Assembly: GCF_964355755.1 (NCBI RefSeq)
Contig: NC_092672.1
Coordinates: 2,108,001 to 2,172,000, forward strand
Direction: 5' to 3'
Length of the DNA stretch: 64,000 nt
DNA from: Antedon mediterranea
Lineage: Eukaryota; Echinodermata; Crinoidea; Comatulida; Antedonidae
In this document: positions 34,791 through 46,289 of the stretch, in pieces
How the letters are laid out: each line of letters opens with the position of its first letter
Position numbering within the stretch: position 1 is the stretch's first letter
Made by a program: the position numbers and the translations under genes
The notes under the pieces: model-generated
Database searches by the model: none
The model's input: the letters and a program-made list of their open reading frames with translations, nothing else
Told to the model about the DNA's origin: nothing

Positions 34791-36174
34791 ATGTGTTACA
34801 AGACGCATCAATGCAGCAAAATACCGTATTTTTACCGTCGCTTGTGTGCTTTCTTATTTCATTTAAAGTTCTCAACTTTATTTGGAACACGTTTTGCTTA
34901 TCTGTCCGACCGTCGACTGTTCGTCGCTACTCTTTTTAATCGTTGGATCCCGAATCATTTCGGTCGTGAGATTTGACGGACGAGCAGTTTAAAGTATAGA
35001 CACAGCAGAACTTCAGTAAAGATTAACAGGCTTGCTGTCATTACATTAAAGATGTATTGTCACCGAAAAACATAAAAAATGAAGATTAACTAAATCAGGC
35101 TTTAAATAGGTTTAAAAAGGATTTGTAGTTTTAATCAAGTTAATCACTTACTTAAAAAACGAAAAAAAAAACATGCTTTCACTTATAAAATGACAAAATA
35201 AAAGATTAAATTCAACCAATTCAACTGGCAGACTATTTTTTGCTTTAAATTTAACAGTTTTTTAGATAATAATTTTTTTTACGATCCAATTATTGGTCAA
35301 CTATTGGATAGGCCTAACTATTATGTGACATTAAAATAAATGACATATTACCTCCAGATATCGTCATTGACAATCATCCAATTACATCCATAATTGACAC
35401 TGACACTCAATTAAACTGGGGTGTTTATATTGCCAACATTTACTGCATCAAGAAATGTTGGAATATTTTCTAAACTCAAACACACATACTCCGTATAATG
35501 ATTTTCACTCTACAACACTCTTATTTTACCATACTTAAACTATTGCAACATTGATTGAGCTAAACTGTTGACAAATGCACACATTATGTCCATGTACGAG
35601 CTCTGAGACATCTAAAATCATTATTTATTTAATATTCAAAAGAAAGCCCTTAGAAATTGAACTGGTGGATCTTAACGATCTCACACCAAACAACTAATTT
35701 AAAGTGCATTGTTGTTGTTTATCTCAGCCATTATCATATTGTTTGTTTTATCTGGAGCTTCAGACTTAAAGCCATTATGGTTTATTGAAATCTCCACACA
35801 CAATCGTAATATGATGTATTGTTATTTAATATTTATCATTACAAATGTATATAAAATATGTTATGTGAAATAGAAAAAACAACTGAAAATAATTGAAACT
35901 GAAACATGATACATTTTGTTACATTGTGGTTAAAAGTTTATTACGTTAGTGGTTAAAAGTTTATTACGTTAGTGGTTAAAAGTTTATTACGTTAGTGGTT
36001 AAACGTTTAATACGTTAGTGGTTAGGTTGTTACGTTAGTGGATTATGGAATCAGCGATTGATTGTCACGTAAGTGGGTGATACAGCACAATCTCAACAAT
36101 TTCGGCCGCGGCCGTCGTCTTCTCATTTCATCAATACCTCAAAAAGGATACATGTACATAAACTAAATGAAAGT
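34791..36174. other. Intergenic between the two WAP duplicons
   Basis: No exon seen. It contains MITE-C at about 35045-35345 and a 23-bp tandem repeat at 35930-36040 (GTGGTTAAAAGTTTATTACG + TTA, about 4.5 copies). The 64-codon frame at 34782 has no recognisable domain. Confidence 0.5.
35045..35350 (+). mobile_element. MITE-C copy
   Basis: Starts AAAGATGTATTGTCACCG, contains TTTTAATCAAGTTAATCACT and GATCCAATTATTGGTCAACT; the right terminus is degraded. Confidence 0.55.
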
Positions 36175-36573
36175 TATCTGAAGTTTCAATAAGCTTGTTT
36201 AATAATTTTACATTGTTTGGCAAGAAATATGGAGTGTTTATATAATGTATATTTCAAGATTATGACTTTCAAGTGTTCTCTCCTTTACGTTTTGTTGGCT
36301 CGTGAATGAAGGCGAACAATGCAGAGATACCAATAAAAAATGAATATAACTAACTAATTTAGCGACATTATTGATACTGTGGTAAGGTTTACGGCTATAA
36401 ATGCTGTCCTAATGAACTTACTATCTCAATACAAGACCCTCGTTACTCGTGTAAACGAAAGCTTAACAAAAGAAGAAATGCGAAGTGCTGGATGAACTAA
36501 ATATCTCTACCCGGGAAGAGTGAAAGTACACTCTTTCCTACAAATACATTTTATTTCTTTTTATGATTGTTCC

Positions 36574-36611
36574 CTTTGTCGGTCCCGTCTGTGTAAAAGT
36601 AATAAACTTAT
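36574..36611 (+). promoter_or_regulatory. Conserved upstream element, WAP gene 2
   Basis: CTTTGTCGGTCCCGTCTGTG followed by TAAAAGTAATAAACTTA, matching the element before WAP gene 1 and, partly, gene 3. It lies about 150 bp before the start codon. Confidence 0.5.
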
Positions 36612-36703
36612 TAAGTATTTTATATTATTAAGTAAATATGTAGAATCGTATCATATAAAGTTCTCTGAAAATTATAAAAGTCATAATAAATGTACCTCAT
36701 GAG

Positions 36704-36711
36704 TATATAAG
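36704..36711 (+). promoter_or_regulatory. TATA box, WAP gene 2
   Basis: TATATAAG in the same 20-bp context as WAP gene 1 (ATGAGTATATAAGTGATGAC), 55 bp upstream of the ATG. Confidence 0.65.
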
Positions 36712-36758
36712 TGATGACAGATGTTCGTATTGTTCAAAAGAGAAGAAGACGTCTCAAG

Positions 36759-39723
36759 ATGAACAGCAATTGTTGCATAGTGTTTCTGCTATTCGTGTTC
36801 ACATTTAGCACAGCTTCAGGTAAGAAAATCGTATTTTAGATGATTCTCGATACTCTTACTTACAATTTCTCCAGTATCATAGGCAAATTATATAATAAAG
36901 TGTCACTTATATATCACATGTGACAACTGTATTATAGCTCATAAACCTTTATCAACTGTAACATACCACAACCGTCACATGTGATGCATGTGACATTGTA
37001 TTATCCAATGTACCTATGAGTATACGAAGAAATATTACAGATAACCGTTTAGGCCTACTCTTGAATCAACGTAATTTAAAAAAAATAATTTGCTCTTAAC
37101 TTATCAATGAGTGTTAAAAATATGTTTACATTTACATTGTTCTTTTGCGTTTTTGGTTTTATCGCACTATCTTTGAGTTCAGATGCCAACATGTTTAGCT
37201 AGTATTGTCTCGTCATGTGCTTCAATTATGTTTGTATCATGTATTAACATACAGTATAGGCTAGGACTACCACTATATACGGAACAAACAGACATGTTTC
37301 AGTATTGTAGTTACACCTTCTTCAGTGTAAGGAATTAGTGGTACTAAAACAAATTGTGATAGTTTAGGATATTTTAGGTTGTTTTGGTGGAAAATGCTAT
37401 TGTTAATTTTCTGGTGAAGTTTTTTCTCTTTTTGTTTTGTATGTTTTTTATGTGGAAATGAAATACAACTAAATAAACATCAATAAAGTGTAAAAGTTCG
37501 AGTGAAACAAGGCAGTTTACCCAAAACTTTATAGTGTAATATGTTCACGCTACAAAAAATAACTATTTTTGCGATCTCGATCATAGTTTTTAGGTCGTTG
37601 TGAGAACTTTAAACATTTTCTCCCGACGAGACGACACGTCGCACGACGCTGTCTGAGTTGGCCTTAAGTTTGCTGAAGATAGTTATTTTATTTTAGCCCT
37701 CAAAGTGGGAAGCTGTCCAGCAGCACCACCACCGGATGATGAAGAAGTTGGTATTTGCGCTAGCGTATGTACCAAAGACTGCGACTGCGAAGGCAATGAA
37801 AAGTGTTGTTCCAACGCCTGTGGTGGACGTGTTTGCCAGGAAGGTATGTTAGTTTAACTATTAACAAATTATTAGGCCTAAATCAAGAGATCCATTCCTT
37901 AAAATACGAAACAAAAATTTGAATTTCTCGTTAAATTCACTGGATTCATTACTAACACCATCATGCACTTTATAAACATCAGAAGAAAAAAAAAGAGAGA
38001 AATACATTATAGTTTGCCAAATAATATTTTTTTATTTTAGCCATAAAAGCTGGAAGCTGTCCAGCCGTAGGTGAAGGGGTCTTTGGTATATGCGTTAGCA
38101 TGTGTTCTGGAGACTACAACTGCCTTGGCAACAAAAAGTGTTGCTCCAACGGTTGTGGAAAAGTTTGTAGAGAAGGTATGTCAGTTAAGATATTATCAAA
38201 AACAATAATTTAAATTGCTTTATAAAAAAAGCAAAATACCACTTGATACATTGCCATATATTTAAAAAATGTTTTAACTTTAAATAATCTGTATGTAATT
38301 TGATGTTTAATTGTATATGTTTGTATTATTTTTGTTGGACCTCTTCAATTCAGCTGTACTGCTAGTGCAGCTGTTAGAGTAAAAAAAAAGTTGAATAAAT
38401 AAGTATTGCTAAATGTTGATTTGTATTTTAGCCGTCAAAGAGGGAACTTGTCCAGCTGTACAGGATGGTCAAGTTGGTACATGCATTAGCGAATGTTCCG
38501 GAGACTTGGACTGCGATGGCGATAAAAAGTGCTGCTCCAACGGTTGTGGACATGTTTGTAAAGATGGTAGGCTGCTATAGTTAAATCATTTAAAAATGTG
38601 CTTAAATATGCCTTTAATTCAAGATGCTCACAACAAGCAGCATAAGGCCTAATGGCTCAAGTAAATTTGAACATATTGTAGCTGGTGTGTGCATAAAAAA
38701 AGAACAATGCGATTGGATTTAATTGAAAACAAAGCTTGATACAATTAATAAAAACATTATTTTTTGTTTTAGCTGTCAAAGTGGGAAGTTGTCCAGCGCC
38801 GAATGGGGTTGCCATGTGTAGTGAAGCGTGCTCTCTAGACTACGACTGTGATGGTAATAAGAAGTGTTGTTCCAACGGCTGTTTGCAGGTTTGTAGAGAA
38901 GGTATAGTAAGTTAAATTATTGAAAACAAAATTATTTGAATTGCTAATAGGAAAATACTACTGTGTTCACTACTGGGTTCATCACTAGCATAATTAAGAC
39001 ATTTTATATAAACCAAAATAAATATTATAATGAAATATTATATGAAAAGTCAATGTGATTTGATTTAACTGAAAACATGTTTGCTGTAAAAATTATGATT
39101 CGTATTTTAGCCATCAAAGTGGGAAGCTGTCCAGCCGTACAGGCTGGACAAGTTGGTATTTGCACTGAGATGTGTTCTGGAGACTACGGCTGCGAAGGCA
39201 ACCAAAAGTGTTGCTCCAATGGTTGTGGACATGTTTGTAAGGAAGGTATGTAATGGAATTGCTCATAAAAAAACCCACTAGATTCAACACTGGCATGAAT
39301 AAAAAACATTTCATATAATAAACTAACTGTCAACTTAGGTGTAGGCATATTATAGAAATACATCTGTGAAAGGAAAACAAAAATAACACCGCATGAATAC
39401 ACTAAATGGTGATTTTACCTTAGCCGTCAAAGCTGGAAACTGCCCAGCAGTAGATGGACAAGTTGGTATTTGCACTGAGATGTGTTCTGGAGACTACAGC
39501 TGCGAAGGCACACAAAAGTGTTGTTCCAACGGTTGTGGCCATGTTTGTCATGAAGGTACGGATGCCGGTTAAACAACTAACTAAATTGTTTATATAGGTA
39601 TATCATTATTAGAATGGCTCATAGTAAAGCACTGATATATTACAGCATTAGATATTCATATAAACATGAACATAGATATATATATATATATATATATAGA
39701 ACGATAGATAGATAGATAGATAT

Positions 39724-39756
<33 letters not shown>

Positions 39757-42629
39757 TAAAAAATAGAGAAACATTCACATTTGTTTAATAATTTTCATTT
39801 TTCATCAGAAGAAAAAAAGAGAGAAATACATTATAGTTTGCTAAATAATATTTTTTTTTTCAGCCGTCAAAGCTGGAAATTGTCCAGCAGTCCAGGAAGG
39901 CCAATCTGGTATATGCATTACCACGTGTTCCAAAGACTTAGACTGCACGGGAAGAAGCAAGTGTTGCTCCAACGGTTGTGGACAAGTTTGTATGACAGGT
40001 AGGCTAGGTCTTTCCTTGGCCTATCAAAAACAAAAACTGGAATTTCTCCTAGCAAAGAAACATAATGATGGATTCAACAACAGCATTGCCATGTTTTCTC
40101 TCAAAGTGATCTGATTTATGTAAAAACGAGTAATTTAAAACACATACGGTTAATTGCTAAAAGGATAATTTTTATTTCAGCTGTCAAAGTTGGAAATTGT
40201 CCAGCAGTCCAGGAAGGCCAATCTGGTATATGCATTACCACGTGTTCCGAAGACTTAGACTGCGAGGGGAAAAGCAAATGTTGCTCCAACGGTTGTGGAC
40301 AAGTTTGCATGACAGGTAGGCTAGGTCTTTGCTTGGGTGTCACGAAACCTAAGACCACGAAATCTAAGACCCCCTAAGACCTAAGATCACGAAAGCTAAG
40401 ACCCAAGACCTAAGATTACAAATATTTATCTTTCGCACCTGCCTTGTATTTTAACTCCCAACATTTATTCTGAATACCACACCTTTGAATTGGCACTTTT
40501 ATGAAAAAGAATCACATAAAAAGTAACAAATACATTTTTAAATTGATGATTTTACAGACGTTTTTCTCGCACACAAACTGTTTGCGAATTTTCGCATGAC
40601 TAGCCTACAGTACAGTAGCAGTAGGCCTACCCCATGTTCAATGTTTTTGTTTCTATGGAACGTCAAAAGAGCAAAAATTATATAGAGGGCTGAAAACTCT
40701 GTGGAGTCCATCTACAGTGTGGATGGAACAATGTAAAATTAAAATTGTAATGATAATAGTATATTCATGCAAGTACGAAGAAATAAATACTGGCAAATAA
40801 ATTTCAATTTAAAGATCATGATTTGTTTCGTTTTCTTTCTGTTTTTATACTTGTACTATTATTGTTGCTCTTTTGGCGCTCCATAGAAACAAAAACATTG
40901 AGCATGTGTGTGGGGGAGCTCGAGGATTTACAGTATACAAAGAAACATGTCTGTAAAATCATCAATTTAAAGGACTTATTTATTTGTTTTTATGTGTTTC
41001 TCCTTCTGAAAGTACCTATAAATCCTAATTTTAAAGTGTGGTATTCAGGATAAATTTAGTCAACAAATTTGGAGTCAAAATACAAGAAAGGCAGGTGCGT
41101 AAGAAAAAAATCCTCTGAACCAACACAATGGAGTAAATATATACCAACAAACAACCCGTCAAGTTTGTTTGTTGTAAAGAAAAAAATAGACATTTACTCA
41201 ACGGGCGAAAATAATGTGAGTTTATCTATGTTTTGCGGTAGTATTTAATTATATTTATGGTAATAAATGAAACCTACTGTGTTTAAAATTATGTATGGAT
41301 AAACAAGTATTGTTTTTAAGCTGTAGTATATCTTAGAATTTGTAATCTTAGGTCTTGGGTCTTAGCTTTTGTGATCTTAGGTCTTAGGGGGTCTTAGCTT
41401 TTGTGGTCTTAGGTTTCGTGACACCCTCTTTGCTTGGCCTATAAGAAACAAAAACTGGAATTTCTCCTAACAAACAACCTATTGATAGATTGCTTAATTA
41501 AATGTTTCCACCAAAGTATTTAAATAAAAACGAGTAAACACATACGGTTAATATTGTTAAATGGTAATTTGTATCTTAGCGGTCAAAGTTGGAACCTGTC
41601 CAGCAGTAGAGGATGGTCAAGTTGGTACATGTGTTAGCATGTGTTCTGACGATTACGACTGTACTGGCAGCCAAAAGTGTTGCTCCAACGGTTGTGGACA
41701 AGTTTGTACGACAGGTACGTTAGTAAATTGTTTATATATTTACCTATACAAACAATATGGAATTTCTCTTGGTACAGAAACATAATGATGTTGTCGCCAT
41801 AATTAAAATATTTTGTAATCTGATTTAAGTGAAAACTAGTAAAAAGTGCTAAATGGTAATTTATATTTTAGCGGTCAAAGTTGGGAACTGTCCAGCCGTA
41901 CAGGCTGGTCAAGTTGGTACATGCGTTGATGAATGTTCCGAAGACTTGGACTGCGGTGGCAAAAGCAAGTGTTGCTCCAATGGTTGTGGACATGTTTGTA
42001 CTCCAGGTACGTTCATTCTCTATTTATATTTATATTGGCCTATCAAAAACAATAATGATGGATTCAGCATTGCTATATACAACAATGTTTTATAAACATT
42101 AGGGTATAATAATCTGATTTAACTGAAAACTAAGAAACGTTTAAGTTTACAAAATGGTAATTTGTATCTTAGCTGTCAAAGTTGGGAGCTGTCCAGCCGT
42201 ACAGGATGGTCAAGCTGTGGGTACATGCGTTAACACGTGTTCCGAAGACTATGACTGCGATGGCGATAAAAAGTGCTGCTCCAACGGTTGTGGACATGTT
42301 TGTATGGAAGGTATGCTGGTTGAAATAGTTTGTTTTTAGCTATATCCACCTTGCAAATATGGCTAATAATATTTGTTATATATCTGTTATTATAGGCCTA
42401 TTGATATGATTGGAATATTTGACAGTTTAACACAGATGCCTAACGTAGGCCTGTTTAAATAAACATGCGAATTTGGTAGTCGTTAGATAACAATAACAAA
42501 ACCTTTTTAAACCTTATTTTTAAACTGTATCATATATTTAAAATCCTTATCTTCTATACATTTTTAACAGACACGTCTGAAGGTAGTGGAGACAGTGGAA
42601 GTGGTGGCAATTTTGTGGATGACAAGTAG
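36759..42629 (+). CDS. WAP gene 2: secreted eleven-WAP-domain protein
   Basis: Thirteen exons: 36759-36819 (signal peptide [21 protein letters not shown]), WAP exons 37697-37843, 38041-38175, 38432-38566, 38773-38901, 39111-39245, 39424-39555, 39864-39998, 40181-40315, 41580-41714, 41872-42006, 42173-42310, and a tail exon 42571-42629 ([19 protein letters not shown]). Total 1,611 nt, 536 aa. Every WAP exon is phase 1-1 and has the eight Cys of the four-disulfide core, typically [17 protein letters not shown], then CSEDYDCDG and [11 protein letters not shown]. The spacing Cys2-xxx-Cys3 is short, unlike the long inhibitory loop of SLPI. Domain 1 has an extra Cys (KDCDC) and domain 4 has CLQVC in place of CGHVC. 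The protein should be secreted; role as inhibitor, antimicrobial or matrix protein is inferred. AATAAA lies at 42965. Confidence 0.93.
39678..39752 (+). repeat. Compound TA / GATA / GACA microsatellite
   Basis: A TA run, then GATA units, then GACA units, in the intron between WAP exons 6 and 7 of WAP gene 2. Confidence 0.95.
40335..41426. mobile_element. Foldback, Mutator-like element in WAP gene 2 intron
   Basis: Ends GGGTGTCACGAAACCTAAGA and its complement ending CTTAGGTTTCGTGACACCC. The terminal arms extend about 90 bp of GACCTAAGA-type repeats. Inner arms are also inverted (AATGTTTTTGTTTCTATGGA versus TCCATAGAAACAAAAACATT). The flanks TCTTTGCTT (40326-40334) and TCTTTGCTT (41427-41435) form a 9-bp direct duplication. 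The paralogous intron after WAP exon 7 (from 39999) keeps the empty site (CTAGGTCTTTCCTTGGCC). Long inverted ends with a 9-bp duplication fit non-autonomous Mutator-like elements. No transposase is encoded. Confidence 0.88.
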
Positions 42630-42964
42630 TCAGGTATTTCATTTTCAATTCTCTATATTAGATTCCGATTTTGTTTTTCACGTTTCATGTTTTAAACGTG
42701 GTTTGGTTTATTTATAGATTAAGTGGATGCTCACAACTCAATTGCAGACATACTGGGCTGGAGTGACTTGAACACAGTTTTTACAACAGAAATATAATAT
42801 AAATATGACTTTTTTTAACAAGTTTAACAAGCTCTATATATTTGTTGAATGCTTTACGCAGTTTTACGCATAGTTACGCATAGTTACGCATAGTTACGCA
42901 TAGTTACGCATAGTTTAATAATTATATGAAACATTATATCGTTTTCTTCTATACTACTTCCTTC

Positions 42965-42970
42965 AATAAA
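42965..42970 (+). terminator. WAP gene 2 polyadenylation signal AATAAA
   Basis: CTTCAATAAA 336 nt after the stop; the same CTTCAATAAA word occurs at the equivalent place after WAP gene 1 (33771-33780). Confidence 0.6.
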
Positions 42971-43311
42971 GTTTTTAAGCAAGCATACAGTAGTTTACTG
43001 TGTTTATGTAAGCCTATGTTATTATCAATTATAACTAAGAAAGGCCAAGAAAATCAGGGTGGGTGTGATGACATTAAGGGCATTACATATGGTTTTCATG
43101 ATTTAGCAAAAAGGGTATATAATATATTACTATATTATATTTTATATATACTACTATAACTGACCATGCCTATCAATCAATCGATGACGTAAACAACCCA
43201 TCAAAATCTCGAGTTCTCTATATCTTTATATGGGCTTAACTGTTAAATCACGTCCTTTGTATTTATAAGATGCTGAGCAGTTGAATACCATGGCAATGCA
43301 AGATAATAGTA

Positions 43312-43382
43312 AAGCTTGGTTCCCACTAGGACGTAACCCAACGTCATAAGCGCTTGCGTTGCGTCCTATTGGGAACCAACCC
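43312..43382. mobile_element. MITE-B copy, short
   Basis: AAAGCTTGGTTCCCACTAGG at left, GTCCTATTGGGAACCAACCC at right, with CGCTTGCGTTGCG inside. Confidence 0.8.
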
Positions 43383-44684
43383 GGTTTTAAGGATGTTTCA
43401 TGATGACGGCAGCATTGCTCCCTTTGAAGTTTACGCCAGGGTAGTCATGTGCTTAATATAACACCTGTACTCAGCTGATTTGAATATTGAGATTAAGTCG
43501 ATGCTGTGTAGCAGCAGTTGCAATGCCAACTTACACAGACGAGCGGTAACGGTAATAGAAATATAGAATCTATGTTTCCTTATGAATATTTACTCAAAGC
43601 GCGGAGAGGATGGACGGTTTCCGCTCAGGATAGATACAGATTCTACGTGGGACAAGCTACACGGTATTCCGCTCAGGATAGATACAGATTTTACGTGGGA
43701 CAAGCTAAAGGTTTTCTGTGTAAATTGGCCTTTACAAGACACTAATGCAATAAAAATGCTGTACCGGTATTTGTACTGTCTGTTTGCTGTGTCCTCCTTT
43801 CTTCGTCAGTTAGCAAGGTGAGTACTGGTGTGTATTTGTAGTTTAATTGTTAAGATCGAAATGTGTTTTTGTACAGCTCCATGGCCCATTGTTACCGCAA
43901 TGACAGGTATATAGTCTAATAATTATGCCTAATTTTATTGTTCTTGTTTAATTGTTATAATATTTATTTCACTTTGGTTCTTCGTAATACAATCCATACA
44001 GAGTTTAAACTGTCGGGTTTTCTCGGTCGAATTTTGAACACATTGTGTTTGGTTAAGAGCACATTGAAAGAATGTAGTGTTGAGAACTGATTAGTCGGTG
44101 TATTCACACATTTTAAAAGTAGGGACATTGACGGACAGTGACATTTCATTGCCTGTCGCTTGTTTTACAACGTGATAGATATTCGCTTGAATTGAACGTG
44201 ACTGTTTCTGCGCATGTATGAGTACGTTCATCAAATCAGAGCTCATGAATGTTAGAATCTCCTTGTAGTGTGAATTAAACCATGGAGCTATAAACCATAG
44301 TCAATAGGTAGTAACTATGTTGTATGAACTTAGCACCATGATTAAGCAAAGGTGTCCACATATCCTGTCACTTCCTAACTGTTGTTCCTAATGATGTATA
44401 TGTCTTGGAAATGCCGGATTTCCGAAAACATTCTCTAATCAAGACAATCTAGATTGCCTTTCTCTAATTAATATATATTTGAAACGGAAGGATATTAAAA
44501 CGTAAACCGCCCACCGTTGATACTGAAATACAAAATTAAAACGACGATGACCATGATGTTCAACCTTTGATACACCATGTAAACGATAAGTGTACGTAAT
44601 GTCTACACAAGACGAATTAGACTTGCCCAGAGTCTGTAGTTTTTTTTTTATTTTTGTCCAAAATACTCAATTAATTTGTGAGCA

Positions 44685-44805
44685 TTGAAGATGTATTGTC
44701 CTCTGGAAAAATAATATTTTTTTTTATATACATCCATTTTAAAGTCACTTAATAGTTATCCACTTTGACCAAAAATTGGATCGAAAAAAAGAAAGAAAAT
44801 GTATA
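44685..44805. mobile_element. MITE-C fragment
   Basis: GAAGATGTATTGTCCTCTGG, then inverted-orientation words CATTTTAAAGTCACTTAATA and CACTTTGACCAAAAATTGGA. Confidence 0.5.
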
Positions 44806-45061
44806 GCTTACCTTTTTTGGAGGAATGTATGTGCCAATAAATTATCTTTTTATAAATTTCGGTCTAGAACCAATAGACTAAAGACCAATAGACGCCATGA
44901 TGAAACTTTCTGTAACACCAACATCTAAGCCCATAGCGAGTGCGCTTTAAACTAGTCTAGCAGCAGATGTGATGCTAACTAGGCCTAACTATTTATACTT
45001 TGCTCATGGTTATATTTGCCCATGTAAAAATTCTGGCTTATACGGGCTTGTCAACAACACT

Positions 45062-45557
45062 AAAGCTTGGTTCCCACTAGCGACGCAACGTAACGCAACG
45101 TGTGGGTGAGTGGCCGAGCGGTTAAGACAGTGGAACCGTAATCACGTAGCCATAACATCGGCAGGGGTTCGAGGCTCACTCACTCCATGGTTCTGGTGGT
45201 AGAACGAGTCTTCTCGGATAAGGACTATAAACCGTAGGTCCAGTGTACACAACTTGCTCGTGTGCACTTTAAAGAACCTAGTACATCTTTCGAGACGAGT
45301 AGGGGGTTACCCCGGTGTATTAGTACATCACAGCCATTGATCACCAACTGGGCCCTCTGGGAGACCAGTCTTTGACTGAAGAGGTTACCCAGTATAAATA
45401 TATATTTCAATCAATCAACCTACACAACGTATTAAGAAAATACCCTTCCAATAATTGTGTTTGCCCGCGCCTGCGTGAAATCAAACCTACGACTTTGCAG
45501 CACTTTGCGTCAATACGTCGTTGCGTTACGTTGCGTCTCTAGTTGGAACCACGCTTT
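45062..45557. mobile_element. MITE-B copy split by a SINE
   Basis: Left end AAAGCTTGGTTCCCACTAGC (45063) and right end TCTAGTTGGAACCACGCTTT (about 45556) are separated by an inserted tRNA-derived SINE at 45104-45415. Confidence 0.8.
45104..45415 (+). mobile_element. tRNA(Leu/Ser)-derived SINE, copy 2
   Basis: The head reads GTGAGTGGCCGAGCGGTTAA (A-box arm typical of class II tRNAs) and GGGGTTCGAGGCTCAC (B box). The body and tail match the copy at 3503-3795 (GGATAAGGACTATAAACCGT, GGGGGTTACCCCGGTGTA, CCCAGTATAAA). It is inserted inside a MITE-B, so it is younger than that element. CAACGT on both sides could be a short target duplication. Confidence 0.85.
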
Positions 45558-46151
45558 ATTATCAAGTTATGTGTAATCCCTTTCAATCACTAAAACAGTA
45601 AAATATGTTTTTTTTTATTTTCGGTACTCTGAATTTACAAATTTCTATCACAATTTGTCCTTCGTGTCCGTTCGCGTGTTTTGTATATTTATTTATTATT
45701 ATATTAATTATGATTGTTCTGTATTATTTTTATATTTATAAGATATATTAGTTTTACTTTGCTTGTTTAGTTGAACAGGACTGACTCGAATAGCATACGG
45801 TAATATTACCAACCACCAGAAGAGTTCAAATATTTTTTTGGACACGGTCGGTTGAACAATTTTTGTTCCCATATTTTATTTTATGATCTACTTCATACTA
45901 TTATTTTTTTTTTAACAGAACCATGATTTTGAAATGTCAACAAATTTGAAAGATCAATCAGTTGGCAGAAAATATCATTTAAAGGTAATGGTAGTGGGTC
46001 GAAGTTGACAGTAATTTCACCATAATGAACTTTATTATTCCAATATTTTTACTTACTTCTCAAGTAGTCAAACATAACAAAGAAAAAGGGCGACGCACGT
46101 CACCGGATGGAACCATCCACACATTATACCACTGTTATTGTTACGACTCTA

Positions 46152-46184
46152 TCCGTTCCATTTGTGTACAAGTAATATAAACTT
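46152..46184 (+). promoter_or_regulatory. Conserved upstream element, gene 3
   Basis: TCCGTTCCATTTGTGTACAA then GTAATATAAACTT, a diverged version of the block found before WAP genes 1 and 2, about 106 bp before the ATG. Confidence 0.4.
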
Positions 46185-46192
46185 GGTAGTAT

Positions 46193-46200
46193 TATAAATA
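46193..46200 (+). promoter_or_regulatory. Candidate TATA box, gene 3
   Basis: TATAAATA 90 bp upstream of the start codon and just after the conserved upstream element. Confidence 0.5.
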
Positions 46201-46289
46201 AGTGTTTACTTTGCTCCTGATATTGTCAATAAGTTCAGTATAGAACTGCAACTTGATAAATGCACAGTGTTTCCAGAATTGTTCTCACT

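Larger units (their letters stand above)
42630..46289. other. Intergenic, WAP gene 2 to WAP/antistasin gene 3
   Basis: Contains the WAP gene 2 3' UTR, a 10-bp tandem repeat (TACGCATAGT, 42857-42915), MITE-B at 43312-43382, a local tandem duplication at 43608-43712 (TCCGCTCAGGATAGATACAG, ACGTGGGACAAGCTA), a MITE-C half at 44685-44805 and a SINE nested in a MITE-B. No exon is supported. Confidence 0.5.

Noticed and set aside
43756-43817. Possible signal-peptide exon (MLYRYLYCLFAVSSFLRQLA then GTGAGT)
   Set aside because: Ends in phase 2, which does not fit the phase-1 exons of the inhibitor family, lacks the shared promoter elements, and no following exon was found before 46290.
45104-45185. 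Genuine tRNA-Leu/Ser gene
   Set aside because: A-box and B-box words are present, but the sequence does not fold as a full cloverleaf by eye and continues into the SINE body shared with 3503-3795.
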